Shown: positions 28,726-38,120, counted from the stretch's first letter. The stretch is DNA of 64,000 nucleotides from JAIBCM01 sp041395165 (GCA_041395165.1 JAWLBA010000007.1:1-64000); one strand, 5' to 3'. Notes: a model not told the origin generated them from the sequence alone. Translations and numbers: made by a program.

Positions 28726-30696
28726 ATGCCAGCGTCATTCTCATCAGTTTCGGGAAAAAGTTCTAGTAAAATTGAGGCAGTGAATTTTGATTTAGAATCA
28801 CGAGTCAATGCGGCGATTCATACATCTCAAAATTATCTACTTTCTTTGCAACATCCTGATGGTTATTGGGTGGGGGAGCTAACGGTCGATACTACTTTGA
28901 TTTCCGATCTAGTGCTTTTTATGCATTGGAGGGGTAAGGTAGATTTTGCCAAGCAAGCGAAGTGTGAAACATTTATTGGATCGTCAGTTGCCAGACGGGG
29001 GTTGGAATATTTATGTGAATGGTCCGAGCGAGGTCAATGCCAGTGTTAAAGCTTATTTTGCTTTAAAATTAGCCGGTTTATCGCCTCAAGAGCCTGCGAT
29101 GAAAAAGGCGCATGCCAATATTTTGCGTTTGGGAGGAATCCCCAAAATGAATACTTACGCAAAATTAAATTTAGCGTTGGTGGGGCAATTTTCTTGGAAA
29201 TATCTTCCGATTATTCCTGTTGAGATTATTTTACTTCCAAATGGTTGTATTTTAATATTTACGAAATGTCTTCTTGGAGTCGGGCTATGCTTTGTCCGCT
29301 CGCTATTATCAATCACTTTCGGCCCACACGCCCACTGCCTCCCGAAAAACAGTTACATGAACTTTTTCCCTATGGCACGGAGCATAACGATTTTTCGTTA
29401 AAATATGATTCAAAGTTTTTTACTTGGCGCAATTTTTTTCTGCGTTGGAACGATTTTTTGAATTTTGTGGATGGCTTGCCTTATAAGCCTTTTCGTTCTG
29501 TTGCATTGAAAAAGGCAGAGCAATGGCTGTTGGCACGAATTAGTGAAGGTAGCGATGGGCTGGGTGCGATTTATCCTGCTATGTTTAATACTATTGTTGC
29601 TTTGGAATGTCTCGGTTATTCCGATGATCATCCGATCATGCAAAAGCAGTTAAAACATTTTGAAGAATTGGAAGTGGATGATATTGTGAATAACGATTTT
29701 CGCATGCAACCTTGCTTGTCGCCTGTATGGGACACGGCTATTACTTCAGTCGCATTGGCTGAATCAGAAGTGCCTGCTGATCATCCCGCTTTGCAAAAAG
29801 CGGCCGATTGGTTGTTGAGTAAGGAAGTGCATTTCCGAGGTGATTGGCAATACAAAAATCCGCATCCTGTGGCTTCGGGTTGGGCATTTGAATTCAATAA
29901 TCAATATTATCCTGATGTTGATGATACATTAAAAGTGTTGTTGGCACTTCGTTTAATTCAAACGGCTAATGATGACAACAAGCAGCAAGTGTTTGAACGG
30001 GCTTTGGGTTGGGTATTAAGTTTTCAATGTAAAGACGGAGGTTGGGCAGCTTTTGATAAGGACGTTACGAAACATTGGTTGGAAGATGTGCCTTTTGCAG
30101 ATCATAATGCTATTTTAGATCCTACTTGTAGTGATATTACCGCTCGTTGTTTGGAATTGCTTGGGAAATTAGGTTATTCGAGTGATCGTCGCTATATTCA
30201 ACGAGCTTTAGCTATGCTTCGAAGAACGCAAGAATCCGATGGCTCGTGGTTTGGTCGTTGGGGTGTGAATTATATTTATGGGACGTGGCAAGTGTTACGA
30301 GGGTTAAGCGCATTAAATGAAAATATGAATGAAGACTGGATCGTGCGAGGTCGCGATTGGTTGGAGTCATGCCAAAATCCGGACGGTGGTTGGGGTGAAA
30401 CATGTGCTTCTTATGATGATGCCGCTTTGAAAGGAAAGGGTCCTAGTACAGCTTCTCAGACGGCTTGGGCATTAATGGGAATTATTGCTTGTGGGGATCC
30501 ATGTCGTTCTAGCGTTCAAAAAGGTTTGGACTATTTGTTGCGCACCCAAAATTCCGATGGAAGTTGGACTGAAGAAGAAACTACGGGAACAGGATTCCCA
30601 AAAGTATTTTATTTGCGTTATGATATGTATCGCAATAACTGGCCTTTATTGGCTTTGGCTGAATATAAGAAGTTGCGTGCCCAATTTCCTGTATAA
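28726..30696 (+). pseudogene. shc: Squalene-hopene cyclase, two frameshifts
   Basis: Shc folds squalene into hopene, the core of hopanoid membrane lipids. The coding sequence appears in three pieces: N-terminus to about 28965 (LLSLQHPDGYWVGEL), then DRQLPDGGWNIYVNGPSE to about 29245, then YFNIYEMSSWSRAM to the end. The catalytic DVDDT motif (around 29915) and QW repeats such as SDGSWFGRWGVNYIYG and NPDGGWGE are present. The first break fits loss of TG from TGTGTG; the second fits loss of one A in CCAAAATGG. Restoring both gives a full-length enzyme of about 657 residues. The next gene starts directly after its stop. Confidence 0.85.
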
Positions 30697-31401
30697 ATGG
30701 CGACACCTGTTTCTCTAGCTATTTTTTTTGCTGTGCCACACGAAGCGGCTCTGTTTAAAAAGCACTTAAAAATAAAATGGAAAAAAGGGGGGGGAGGATT
30801 ATTTTGGGCTGAAACTTTATTTCGTCAGCAATTAATACTCGTGGCTTGTTTAGGGATGGGAAAAGAAGCGGTGGGAAAAAATTTAACATTTCTCTTAGGA
30901 TGTTTTACTTTTTCTCAGGCAATTTTGGCAGGTTACGCTGGGGCACTAGATCCCAAACTTAAAAAAGGAGATGTCGTTGTTTCTGACAAGCGGCACTTGA
31001 ATTTATTGCCTGATTTAAGATTAGGAAAAATTATTTCTGTTGATGAAGTGGTCGCTACTATCGAAGAAAAATGTGCACTGTTCGAAAAGACTAGCGCCTC
31101 TGTTTGCGATATGGAATACGAGACAGTGAAAACCATTTGCCAACAACGCAATATAGGGGTGCTTTCCATTCGGGCAATTAGTGACACAGCGAGTGAAGAT
31201 TTGCCCATGAGCGCATTGGCAAGTGCTTTCGATCTTCAACAACAAAATTCTACGCCGCTAAAACTTTGTTTTCATTTGATCAAACAACCTAAAAAGATTT
31301 TTCCTTTTTTTCGATTTGTTAAGAATTTGCCACAAGTTCGCAAACAACTCACTCAAGCTTTGTATTTAATTTTAGCAAATCTTTTTGCTAAAACGAATTA
31401 A
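30697..31401 (+). CDS. hpnG: Nucleoside phosphorylase-like hopanoid protein (HpnG type)
   Basis: A 234-residue protein of the PNP/UDP phosphorylase superfamily. Visible features are FFAVPHEAALFKKHL at the N-terminus, the glycine-rich GYAGALDPKLKKGDVVV, and CDMEYETV where the family has a DME element for ribose binding. In hopanoid gene clusters HpnG releases adenine from adenosyl hopane to give ribosylhopane. The ATG directly follows the shc stop, which supports that role. Identity is moderate and rests partly on context; a general MTA/SAH nucleosidase is the alternative. Confidence 0.75.
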   Translation: MATPVSLAIFFAVPHEAALFKKHLKIKWKKGGGGLFWAETLFRQQLILVACLGMGKEAVGKNLTFLLGCFTFSQAILAGYAGALDPKLKKGDVVVSDKRHLNLLPDLRLGKIISVDEVVATIEEKCALFEKTSASVCDMEYETVKTICQQRNIGVLSIRAISDTASEDLPMSALASAFDLQQQNSTPLKLCFHLIKQPKKIFPFFRFVKNLPQVRKQLTQALYLILANLFAKTN

Positions 31402-31421
31402 AGACTTTATTAAGCACTATA

Positions 31422-31796
31422 ATGAAATGTTATACTCATCGACAGAGCGAAGCTGTGGCGATTTGTAAATGGTGCGGGCGAGCTTTGTGCTCAGATTGTG
31501 TTGTTGAGGTAGAATTGCTTTGCGCTTGTAAAAGTCGTTGCGAATCAAAAGTTGCTATGGCCAATAACCTTTTGCAAAAAAATCAGCAAGTTTTCCAACG
31601 CGCTGGGGCTGCCTATTTTAGGTCCACTATCTTTTATTTTTTAATAGGAAGTTTTTTTCTTTTGAATGGTTCTTTTAATGCCTCTGGTAATCAGCGTCTC
31701 GATACTTTTATTATGGGTTTAGGTGCGATTTTTTTAAGTTATGGTATTGTTCAACTATCTTCAGCTAGAAAATATAAAAAGAAAAATAAGTTTTAG
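31422..31796 (+). CDS. Small zinc-finger membrane protein
   Basis: A 124-residue protein. The N-terminus (residues 3-40) holds a B-box-like cluster of cysteines and histidine: CYTHRQSEAVAICKWCGRALC split as CYTH, CKWCG and CSDC, then CACKSRCESK. Two transmembrane helices follow (about 68-85 and 92-110), and the end is basic (KYKKKNKF). Similar small proteins are common in many phyla but have no known role. It follows the hpnG gene by 21 bp, and its stop overlaps the convergent hpnDE stop. Confidence 0.7.
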   Translation: MKCYTHRQSEAVAICKWCGRALCSDCVVEVELLCACKSRCESKVAMANNLLQKNQQVFQRAGAAYFRSTIFYFLIGSFFLLNGSFNASGNQRLDTFIMGLGAIFLSYGIVQLSSARKYKKKNKF

Positions 31797-33988
31797 TTTT
31801 GAAGTAGTTGAGCTGCTCTTTTTCCGCTCCAAATTGCGCCTTCGATCGTTGCTGGCAGGCCTGTATTAGTCCAATCACCGGCTAAGTAAAAATTTTTCCA
31901 CGGCGTTTGACAGTCAGGGCGATGTGATAATGTTTCAGGTCGCGTTTGAAATGTGGCATCGCGAGCGCGGTAGATAAAATGGTGTAAGAGTTTAGCCGTT
32001 TTACTTTTTGGTAGAAAGCGATGACATTCTTGTAGGGCTAGTTGCAGCAATTCTTCCTGAGAAGTTTTTTCAAATTCGTAAGCTGCGCTAATTACCAAGG
32101 CAACACTGGGATAAGCCGTTTTTTCCAGGTCAGAAATTTTGGTTTTATTAAAGAGCCAGTGGATGGACGAATCGAGAAATCCGAGAAAAGGTTCGTCACA
32201 AATTTCTTGATCGAACCAAAGATGGATTCCGATAATAGGAGAACCGTGCAGGTGGGAAATTTGTTGTGCAAGCGAACTGTTTTCGGGGAGTAGTTTTCGA
32301 ATTGCGTGCCAAGGCATGGCAGAAATAATGGCATCAGCTTCTAAAATAGTTCCATTTTGGAATTCCACTTTTTTTGCTAAAGCATTTTCAAAATGAATTT
32401 TTTGAATGGCTTGACCGCAAAGAATTTTGCCACCTGCTGCTTCAATGATATTAGCAGCGGGCCGAACCAGTAGTTGACTGAGTCCTACACGACTGAAAAG
32501 AATGGTGGAATCTTCTCTTGAGCCAAGAAAGGCGCGCCGGATAACTTCGCCAAACAGAGAGGCGGATGCGGTAGAGATGGATTCGTTGAGTGCAGCGATA
32601 CAAAAAGGTTCCCACAGACTGCGAATAGCGTTAGGTGTTTGTCCGCAGGCTTGCAACCATTCTGCGGCAGTTGAGGATCGCCATTTTTCTCCTTTCGGAT
32701 CGAGCCTGGCAGAAATGCCAACTTCCATAGCGCGAAATTTTTCGGAAAGAGAAAGTTCTTGAAAACCAAAAATAGCGCTTGCGAGATGAAAGGGGGCGGG
32801 CAAAGCGGCAGCTTGTAATCGTGTGATAGGTTTGGCTTCACTCACATAAGGCACATTAAGTTTGGTTTCCGGTCGTAGAAGATGTTGCGAGCCGATCCGA
32901 TGAAGAAGTTCTAAAGTCGCGTGATAGCATCCCATTAAGATGTGTTGTCCGTTATCGATGTTGTCACCCGTTTTGGGATCGCGAAAAGAATGAGAGCGTC
33001 CTCCTAATGTTTGACGAGCTTCGATAAGGGTGATTTCGTGGCCGCTACGGGTAAGATGCACGGCTGCACTTAATCCTGCGACGCCACCGCCAAGAATTAA
33101 GATTTTTTTTGTTGGCGCGAGGTCATATTTTTTCTTTTTTACCTTTTTTCTTTCCTGGCGGATGGCGCGTTGCATGAGCCAAGCTTTTTTCATTTTTGAG
33201 AAAGCAATAGGTTTATGCCAAATATCGTAATCTTGCTCTTGAGCCTTTTGAAGCATTTCGAAATAAATACTGCGCATGATTTGGGCGGCTAGCATATTGG
33301 GTTTGTCTTCAGGTGGTAGTGCTCGTTCGGCTGCAGCATAGAGTGAAAAAGAGCGTTCGCCTATCAAGCGAAAAAGATTTAAAGCTCTTTCATCGATATG
33401 AGCTTTTTTTAATTCTTCGCGAGAATAGCCTGCGCGTTGAAAATCTTCTTCTGGCAAATAAACGCGATGATTGGCTAGATCGGTTTTTACATCGCGAAGA
33501 ATGTTGGTGGTTTGAAATGCGAGACCTAAAAGTTCTGCGTAATATTTTGTTTGAGGATTGGTATAGCCGAAAATTTCAATGCTGACTAATCCCACGCAGG
33601 AAGCGACACGATAACAGTATTGGCGAAGTTGCTCCCAGGTTTCATAAATGACCGGCTCCAGATCCATTGCAACGCCGTTTATAATTTCTTGCAAATAAAT
33701 TTCAGGAATGGAGTAGCGCTGAATGATCTGAGCGAGCTCGCGGGCTAGAGGCAAAGTTAGACTGTTTTGATTTTGATAACAGAACTCAATTTCTTTTCGC
33801 CATTGATCCAGTTGTTTTCGTTTTTCGGTAAGAGGTAGTGTTGTGGAATCGGCAATGTCATCGACAACGCGACAAAAAGCGTAAAAAACCGACATGGCAT
33901 TTCTTTTTTCAGCGCTAAGAAAAGAAAAGGAAAGCGCTAGGTTGGAGCCGCTTTTTTTCGTTATGCTAGTTGCGCTGGAGGTGTTCAC
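31793..33988 (-). CDS. hpnDE: Presqualene diphosphate synthase - hydroxysqualene dehydroxylase fusion
   Basis: A 731-residue protein made of two enzymes. Residues 1-280 are HpnD, a squalene/phytoene-synthase fold protein with both Asp-rich motifs (VVDDIADS and NILRDVKTD). Residues about 290-731 are HpnE, an FAD amine-oxidase fold with a dinucleotide-binding start (ILILGGGVAGLSAAVHL), EARQTLGGR and a C-terminal FYLAGDWTNTGLPATIEGA. HpnD and HpnE are usually separate; together with HpnC they turn farnesyl diphosphate into squalene through presqualene diphosphate and hydroxysqualene. The fusion would pass the intermediate between sites. The linker is a Lys-rich stretch (QERKKVKKKKYDL). hpnC lies 14 bp upstream. 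Confidence 0.9.
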   Translation of the reverse strand: MNTSSATSITKKSGSNLALSFSFLSAEKRNAMSVFYAFCRVVDDIADSTTLPLTEKRKQLDQWRKEIEFCYQNQNSLTLPLARELAQIIQRYSIPEIYLQEIINGVAMDLEPVIYETWEQLRQYCYRVASCVGLVSIEIFGYTNPQTKYYAELLGLAFQTTNILRDVKTDLANHRVYLPEEDFQRAGYSREELKKAHIDERALNLFRLIGERSFSLYAAAERALPPEDKPNMLAAQIMRSIYFEMLQKAQEQDYDIWHKPIAFSKMKKAWLMQRAIRQERKKVKKKKYDLAPTKKILILGGGVAGLSAAVHLTRSGHEITLIEARQTLGGRSHSFRDPKTGDNIDNGQHILMGCYHATLELLHRIGSQHLLRPETKLNVPYVSEAKPITRLQAAALPAPFHLASAIFGFQELSLSEKFRAMEVGISARLDPKGEKWRSSTAAEWLQACGQTPNAIRSLWEPFCIAALNESISTASASLFGEVIRRAFLGSREDSTILFSRVGLSQLLVRPAANIIEAAGGKILCGQAIQKIHFENALAKKVEFQNGTILEADAIISAMPWHAIRKLLPENSSLAQQISHLHGSPIIGIHLWFDQEICDEPFLGFLDSSIHWLFNKTKISDLEKTAYPSVALVISAAYEFEKTSQEELLQLALQECHRFLPKSKTAKLLHHFIYRARDATFQTRPETLSHRPDCQTPWKNFYLAGDWTNTGLPATIEGAIWSGKRAAQLLQN

Positions 33989-34002
33989 AGAGATTTAAAA
34001 AT

Positions 34003-34854
34003 TTAAAGTTTCAAGCAAGCTTTCGGCAAGAGTCGGAGCATATCCCATTTTGAAAGAGTGGGGCGTTGGAGGTATGTGTTATAGTTAATCTTTTCTATTT
34101 TCCGTAAAATTTCAGTGCCGCCTAGCCAAGTGAGCCGAATTTCAAATCTTAATCCGCGATTAAGGTGTTCCGGTAAACTTTTGCCTTCATTAAAAATTTG
34201 CCAAGTGCGATCGACTTGAAATTTCAACAGGTTCCGAAATTGAGGAGTGTCGGCATTATTTTTTAACTGCGTTTCATCGATTTGAAAAGTGGCCATATCG
34301 TTTTGAGGGAGGTAAATACGATCTTTTAAAAGATCAACGCTCACGTCTTGCCAGAAATTGGCAAGTTGCAAGCCAGTGCAAATTTTATCGCTCAGTTGAT
34401 GAAGTTTTTCGTCGCGATAATTAAAAACATGAAGAACTAAACGTCCGACCGGATTGGCGCTACGACGACAGTAGTCTAAAACTTCATCAAAGTTAGCGTA
34501 ACGAGTTTTGACTACATCTTGTTTGAAAGCAGAAACAAGATCGCGAAATAGTTGAACAGGGAGCTGACATTTTTCAATGGCTTCGCGCAATGCGATAAAA
34601 ATAGGTTCTTGATTTTTGCCTTCCAGAGCCAGATCTAAATGATTTTCCCAACGCTCTAAAAGTGCAATTCTTTCAGGAACAGTAAGGGTCTGAACGGTTT
34701 CGTCGGCAAAATCATCGGCTGTGCGAGCAAAGGCGTAGACGGCATGAATATATTTACGTTGAGGTTGAGGCAAGAGCCGCGAGCCTACGGGAAAATTTTC
34801 ATAATGGTTTTGCGCTTGGCGAGAGCATTGAAGGTAGGCTTCGTCGAGGGTCAT
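34003..34854 (-). CDS. hpnC: Squalene synthase HpnC (hydroxysqualene synthase)
   Basis: A 283-residue squalene/phytoene-synthase family protein. The first Asp-rich motif is ARTADDFADET and the second is LANFWQDVSVDLLKDRIYLP. NHYENFPVGSRLLP at the N-terminus is typical of HpnC. HpnC converts presqualene diphosphate to hydroxysqualene. It sits directly upstream of the hpnDE fusion on the same strand, completing the three-step squalene route that feeds Shc on the opposite strand. Confidence 0.92.
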   Translation of the reverse strand: MTLDEAYLQCSRQAQNHYENFPVGSRLLPQPQRKYIHAVYAFARTADDFADETVQTLTVPERIALLERWENHLDLALEGKNQEPIFIALREAIEKCQLPVQLFRDLVSAFKQDVVKTRYANFDEVLDYCRRSANPVGRLVLHVFNYRDEKLHQLSDKICTGLQLANFWQDVSVDLLKDRIYLPQNDMATFQIDETQLKNNADTPQFRNLLKFQVDRTWQIFNEGKSLPEHLNRGLRFEIRLTWLGGTEILRKIEKINYNTYLQRPTLSKWDMLRLLPKACLKL

Positions 34855-34858
34855 GGGT

Positions 34859-35209
34859 TTATTCAGTTGAGATTTCGTGATAAGTTAAGCGATTTCTAAC
34901 TAAAGCGTGAGGTTGCAAAAGCCAAACATTTTGTTGTTTGTAAACTCGATCTCCAGCGCTTTCGTATTCCAGGCCTTCTATGTGATTTTCTTCTTTAACT
35001 CCCATAAAGTAGATGTCGTAATCGGTTTGGTCAGGGTGAGAGTAAATTTCGGCTGTGACATCGTTGTTTGTATCGATTTCTAAATCAATTCGGGAGTAGT
35101 CATTGTCTTTTTGATAAACAAATTGTCTTTTTCCATTCGTAGTGGGTTGAGTAGTTTGACATGCGGGTAAAAGACATGCGGCTAAGAAAAGGATGCTAAA
35201 ATGTTTCAT
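34859..35209 (-). CDS. Small predicted lipoprotein
   Basis: A 116-residue protein with a lipoprotein signal: hydrophobic residues 4-14 and a lipobox LLPAC, with the lipid-carrying Cys at about 16. The mature part is polar with beta strands (YSRIDLEIDTNNDVTAEIY). I do not recognise the family. It starts the minus-strand unit with hpnC 4 bp downstream, but a role in hopanoid synthesis cannot be claimed. Confidence 0.65.
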   Translation of the reverse strand: MKHFSILFLAACLLPACQTTQPTTNGKRQFVYQKDNDYSRIDLEIDTNNDVTAEIYSHPDQTDYDIYFMGVKEENHIEGLEYESAGDRVYKQQNVWLLQPHALVRNRLTYHEISTE

Positions 35210-35286
35210 AAATGCTTTTTAACTGAACTTAGAAAAGTGAAAATAATTTTATTTCTTCTTTTTTTATCTCTTTTTATTATAGCGAG

Positions 35287-36365
35287 ATGAAACAGTCGGA
35301 AAATGAGATGCCTACAAAGTTAGGTTACCGCATGCCAGCAGAGTGGGAGCCACATGAAGCGACCTGGTTGAGTTGGCCGCGTCGTGATGGGATTTCGTTT
35401 CCAGGACGATTTGATTCTATTCCTTCTTATTGGGTCCGAATGGCGGAACTTTTGTCTGAGGGGGAAATGGTCAGAATTAATGTGTTTAACGAGGCGCATG
35501 AGGCGGAGGTTAAAGAATATTTGGTGAAGGGGGGATTGGAAAAAAGGTTAAATCAGCGGATTTTTTTGCATCGTTTTCCAGCTTATGAACCGTGGTGTCG
35601 AGATCATGGTCCGATTTTTGTTGTGAAAGAAGAGGCTCCGGAATTGGCGGTTGTGGATTGGGATTATAATGCGTGGGGCGGTAAATATCCGCCTTATGAT
35701 TGGGATGATGAGGTGCCGCAGCACATTGCTGATTTTTTAAAAGTTCCTTGTTTCCGGCCAAAAATGATTTTGGAAGGAGGCTCGATTGATGTGAATGGTT
35801 GTGGATCTCTTTTAACGACGACTTCTTGTTTGTTAAACCCGAATCGCAATCCGGATTTGAGTCAGGAAAGTATCGAAGATTATTTGAGAGATTATTTGGG
35901 TGTGACTAATATTTTATGGCTTGGAGATGGAATTATTGGAGATGACACCGATGGTCATGTGGATGATATTACGCGTTTTGTTTCGCCTACTACTATAATC
36001 ACTTGCATCACTGACGATCCGCAGGATCCTAATTTTGAACCGCTCATGGAAAACTATCGTCGTTTATTAGAGATGAAAAATGAGGAAGGAAAACCTTTCC
36101 ATGTTTGTTCGTTGCCCATGCCAACTCCGCAAAGTTATGAGGGGCAGCCCTTACCAGCGAGCTATGCCAATTTTTATATTGGAAACAAAGTGGTGTTGGT
36201 GCCCATTTATGATTGTGATAATGATGGAGAGGTTTTGGTAACTTTACGGGAATTATTTCCCAAACGAAAGTGCATGGAATTGATTGCCGGGACTTGATTT
36301 GGGGATTGGGCGCGTTTCATTGTGTGACTCAGCAACAGCCTGCCATTAAAAAAGTGAAGCAATAG
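35287..36365 (+). pseudogene. aguA: Agmatine deiminase, frameshifted before the catalytic cysteine
   Basis: AguA hydrolyses agmatine to N-carbamoylputrescine in putrescine synthesis. The main frame gives PAEWEPHEATWLSWP, CRDHGPIFVV, WNAWGGKYPP-type sequence (NAWGGKYPPYDWDD), EGGSIDVNG and DTDGHVDDITRF, all typical. It ends early at 36297 (MELIAGT). Another frame continues with DCRDLIWGLGAFHCVTQQQPA to a TAG at 36365; this holds the catalytic cysteine (HC). Loss of one ATTG unit from a tandem ATTG run would explain the shift. The start may be at 35287 or 35308 (MPTKLGYRM). Confidence 0.85.
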
Positions 36366-36390
36366 AAAAAGGCCCACGTCTAATGGGAAT

Positions 36391-36891
36391 ATGAAAAAAT
36401 CCCTAGTTTCCCAATGGAGTATTGTCACGGCGATGGTTGCCGGTTTGGTTGTTGTTTGTCATCATTCTGTTCAAGCGGAAGACTCTCCGTCTGATCCAAA
36501 AAGTCAGAGATTAATTAAGCGTTTTGACACCAATAAAGATGGAAAATTGGATGCAAAAGAGCTGGAGGTGATGAAGGCTAAGATGGCTGAGATGCGAAAA
36601 GAGCATCAAGAAAAAATGCTAGAGAAGTTTGATAAAAATAAAGATGGAAAATTGGACGATCAGGAAAAAGCTGAGATGCAAAAGGCTCGACAAGCTTGGC
36701 AGGAGCAACGCACAGAAAATAGAGAAAAAGTTTTTGAAAGATTGGATTTAAATAAAGATGGAAAGTTGGACGAAGCGGAATTGAAAAAAGCTCAGGAACA
36801 ACGATTGGATAAGGCAATGTCTTTAGACACGAACAAAGATGGGAAAATAGATAAAAAAGAGTGGGAAGCGTGGAAACCACATAAAGAATAA
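36391..36891 (+). CDS. Exported EF-hand calcium-binding protein
   Basis: A 166-residue protein with a signal peptide (MKKSL, hydrophobic core, VQA cleavage near residue 29) and four EF-hand loops: DTNKDGKLDAKE, DKNKDGKLDDQE, DLNKDGKLDEAE and DTNKDGKIDKKE. They are spaced by charged helices. The loop residues that bind calcium (D1, N/D3, D5, D9 and E12) are kept in all four. EF-hand secreted proteins of this sort are frequent in Planctomycetes and Verrucomicrobia; the function is not known. Near-identical loops suggest duplication inside the gene. Confidence 0.85.
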   Translation: MKKSLVSQWSIVTAMVAGLVVVCHHSVQAEDSPSDPKSQRLIKRFDTNKDGKLDAKELEVMKAKMAEMRKEHQEKMLEKFDKNKDGKLDDQEKAEMQKARQAWQEQRTENREKVFERLDLNKDGKLDEAELKKAQEQRLDKAMSLDTNKDGKIDKKEWEAWKPHKE

Positions 36892-36948
36892 ATTATCTGA
36901 TCCATTAACACAGTTTTTTAACTTTTTTTACTAGTAAATAATTTGTGT

Positions 36949-36991
36949 GAATTGGTAAAATCCGGAAAAAAGACATCTATTTTACCAATTC
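36949..36991. repeat. 13-bp perfect inverted repeat between convergent genes
   Basis: GAATTGGTAAAAT at 36949-36961 is matched by its reverse complement at 36979-36991, with 17 bases between. It lies between the 3' ends of the EF-hand gene and the minus-strand pseudogene. There is no T run, so it could be an AT-rich bidirectional terminator or the ends of a lost small element. Confidence 0.6.
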
Positions 36992-36992
36992 A

Positions 36993-37687
36993 TTATTCAT
37001 CTTTTTTGGTGATTTCTAGGTGGAGAGTGTTGGTGGCGACACCCGCGCGATTTTCGACAATAAGTTTGATGGGAAAGTTACCTACGGGAACGTGGCGTTC
37101 GGTGTGACGGTAATAGAAGTCGATTTCGCCGCGGCTTTTGCTGAATTTGGGCCAGTCGTTGGGCCAGGCGATGTCGCTATTGGTGTTGCCGCCAGTTTTT
37201 CCCACTGGGAAAACGACACTAAAATTGGTGGGTCTGGGGATAGCGGTAATACGATAGCGTCCGTCAATTTTGTGGATGGCGTGGTAGGGATCCCATTTGA
37301 TTTCGATTGATTTAAAAAGGCGACTGGTAATTCTGGGTTTGGGGTAGCGACGTTTTATGGTTAGTGTATAAATTTGTGAGTTGGTAGCATTAAGTTGTTC
37401 GTTAGTGGCGTTGATTTGAATGGCGGTTATGATGATGGCGAGATTGGTGGTTTTATGAAGGGGAGTGCCTGAAATAATGCCTTCGGTTGTATTAAGGGTT
37501 AAGTTGGTGGTAAGTTAGTTGCGCTTGAATTGAGTGGCAACGTTAGTTGAGAATATTGATTTGAAAAGATAAAGGCTGTTTCACGCGTCCATATGAATTT
37601 CAAAAGGAGCTTCAAAAGTTAAGTGGTATAGCTAAGAAAGGTGATGAGGAGTGTCGCACTTACGACGTTCAAGATTAATGGTTTCAT
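36993..37687 (-). pseudogene. Remnant of an exported Ig-like (He_PIG-type) protein
   Basis: From an ATG at 37687 the minus strand encodes a signal-peptide-like start (MKPLILNVVSATLLITFLSY) that runs into a stop. Pieces of a beta-domain follow in changing frames: FEAPFEIHMDA, QPLSFQINI, SSATNLPPT, then a longer open stretch with TLNTTEGIISGTP, a typical He_PIG element. After that come YTLTIKRRYPKPRITSRLFKSIE-type sequence (SQIYTLTIKRR) and a C-terminal region ending LHLEITKKDE at 36993. At least three breaks are needed to join them. The original was perhaps 230 residues. Confidence 0.65.
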
Positions 37688-37778
37688 GATCTTAATAGTT
37701 AATTTAAATAAAATTTTTCAAAATGAAAGGCTCTTTCTGAGATGGGCTATAGGCGGTTTTTATGAGCTGGTATTAAAA

Positions 37779-37809
37779 TTGCTTTTAAAATAGGGTTTTT
37801 AGGTAGAAT
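37779..37809 (+). promoter_or_regulatory. Possible promoter of the candidate RNA
   Basis: TTGCTT at 37779-37784 and TAGAAT at 37804-37809 resemble -35 and -10 boxes with a long 19-bp spacer. They stand just upstream of a hairpin that would lie at the 5' end of the transcript. Confidence 0.35.
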
Positions 37810-37814
37810 AAAGT

Positions 37815-38095
37815 GGCATACGCCATTTGGCGTATTGAGGGAGTTGAAAAATCGTGGAATACTGTCCTACAATGAAAAAGCTAGGTTCAATTCAATTAAA
37901 GGTTCAGACGAGGACTACGGGAGATTGGAATCGTCTGGTTTCTAAGAATGACCAACTTAAACTGCAGGTATGGGAGAGCCTGTGGTATTTGGTGGGGGAT
38001 GGCCAAGCATCTCCTTTCCACTTTGCAAGGAATTCGCTTTCAAGGCGAAGAATGAAAACGCAAAGCCGGGACAAAAAATCCCGGCTTTTCTTGTT
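37815..38095 (+). ncRNA. Candidate structured RNA with intrinsic terminator
   Basis: No convincing protein is encoded here, yet the stretch has several hairpins. They are ATACGCC/GGCGTAT (37818-37835), CAGACGA/TCGTCTG (37905-37911 with 37931-37937), GGGGATG/CATCTCC (37995-38001 with 38008-38014) inside GTGG/CCAC, and TTCGC/GCGAA (38033-38049). A strong terminator ends it at 38062-38088 plus T run. I compared it by memory with 6S RNA, RNase P RNA, tmRNA and SRP RNA and saw none of their hallmark motifs. It lies upstream of mreB but is separated from it by the terminator, so it is probably an independent transcript. A short ORF that could be drawn here would run through the terminator, so I reject it. 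Confidence 0.5.
38062..38095 (+). terminator. Rho-independent terminator
   Basis: A 10-bp stem (AAAGCCGGGA with TCCCGGCTTT, 38062-38071 and 38079-38088), a 7-base loop and a following TCTTGTTTTTT tract. Confidence 0.92.
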
Positions 38096-38120
38096 TTTTA
38101 CAGGCGGTAGGGTGGTGGTA

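Noticed and set aside
28940..29260. Programmed frameshifting in squalene-hopene cyclase
   Set aside because: The two shifts go in different directions, no slippery heptamer with a downstream structure is evident, and loss of a repeat unit explains both.
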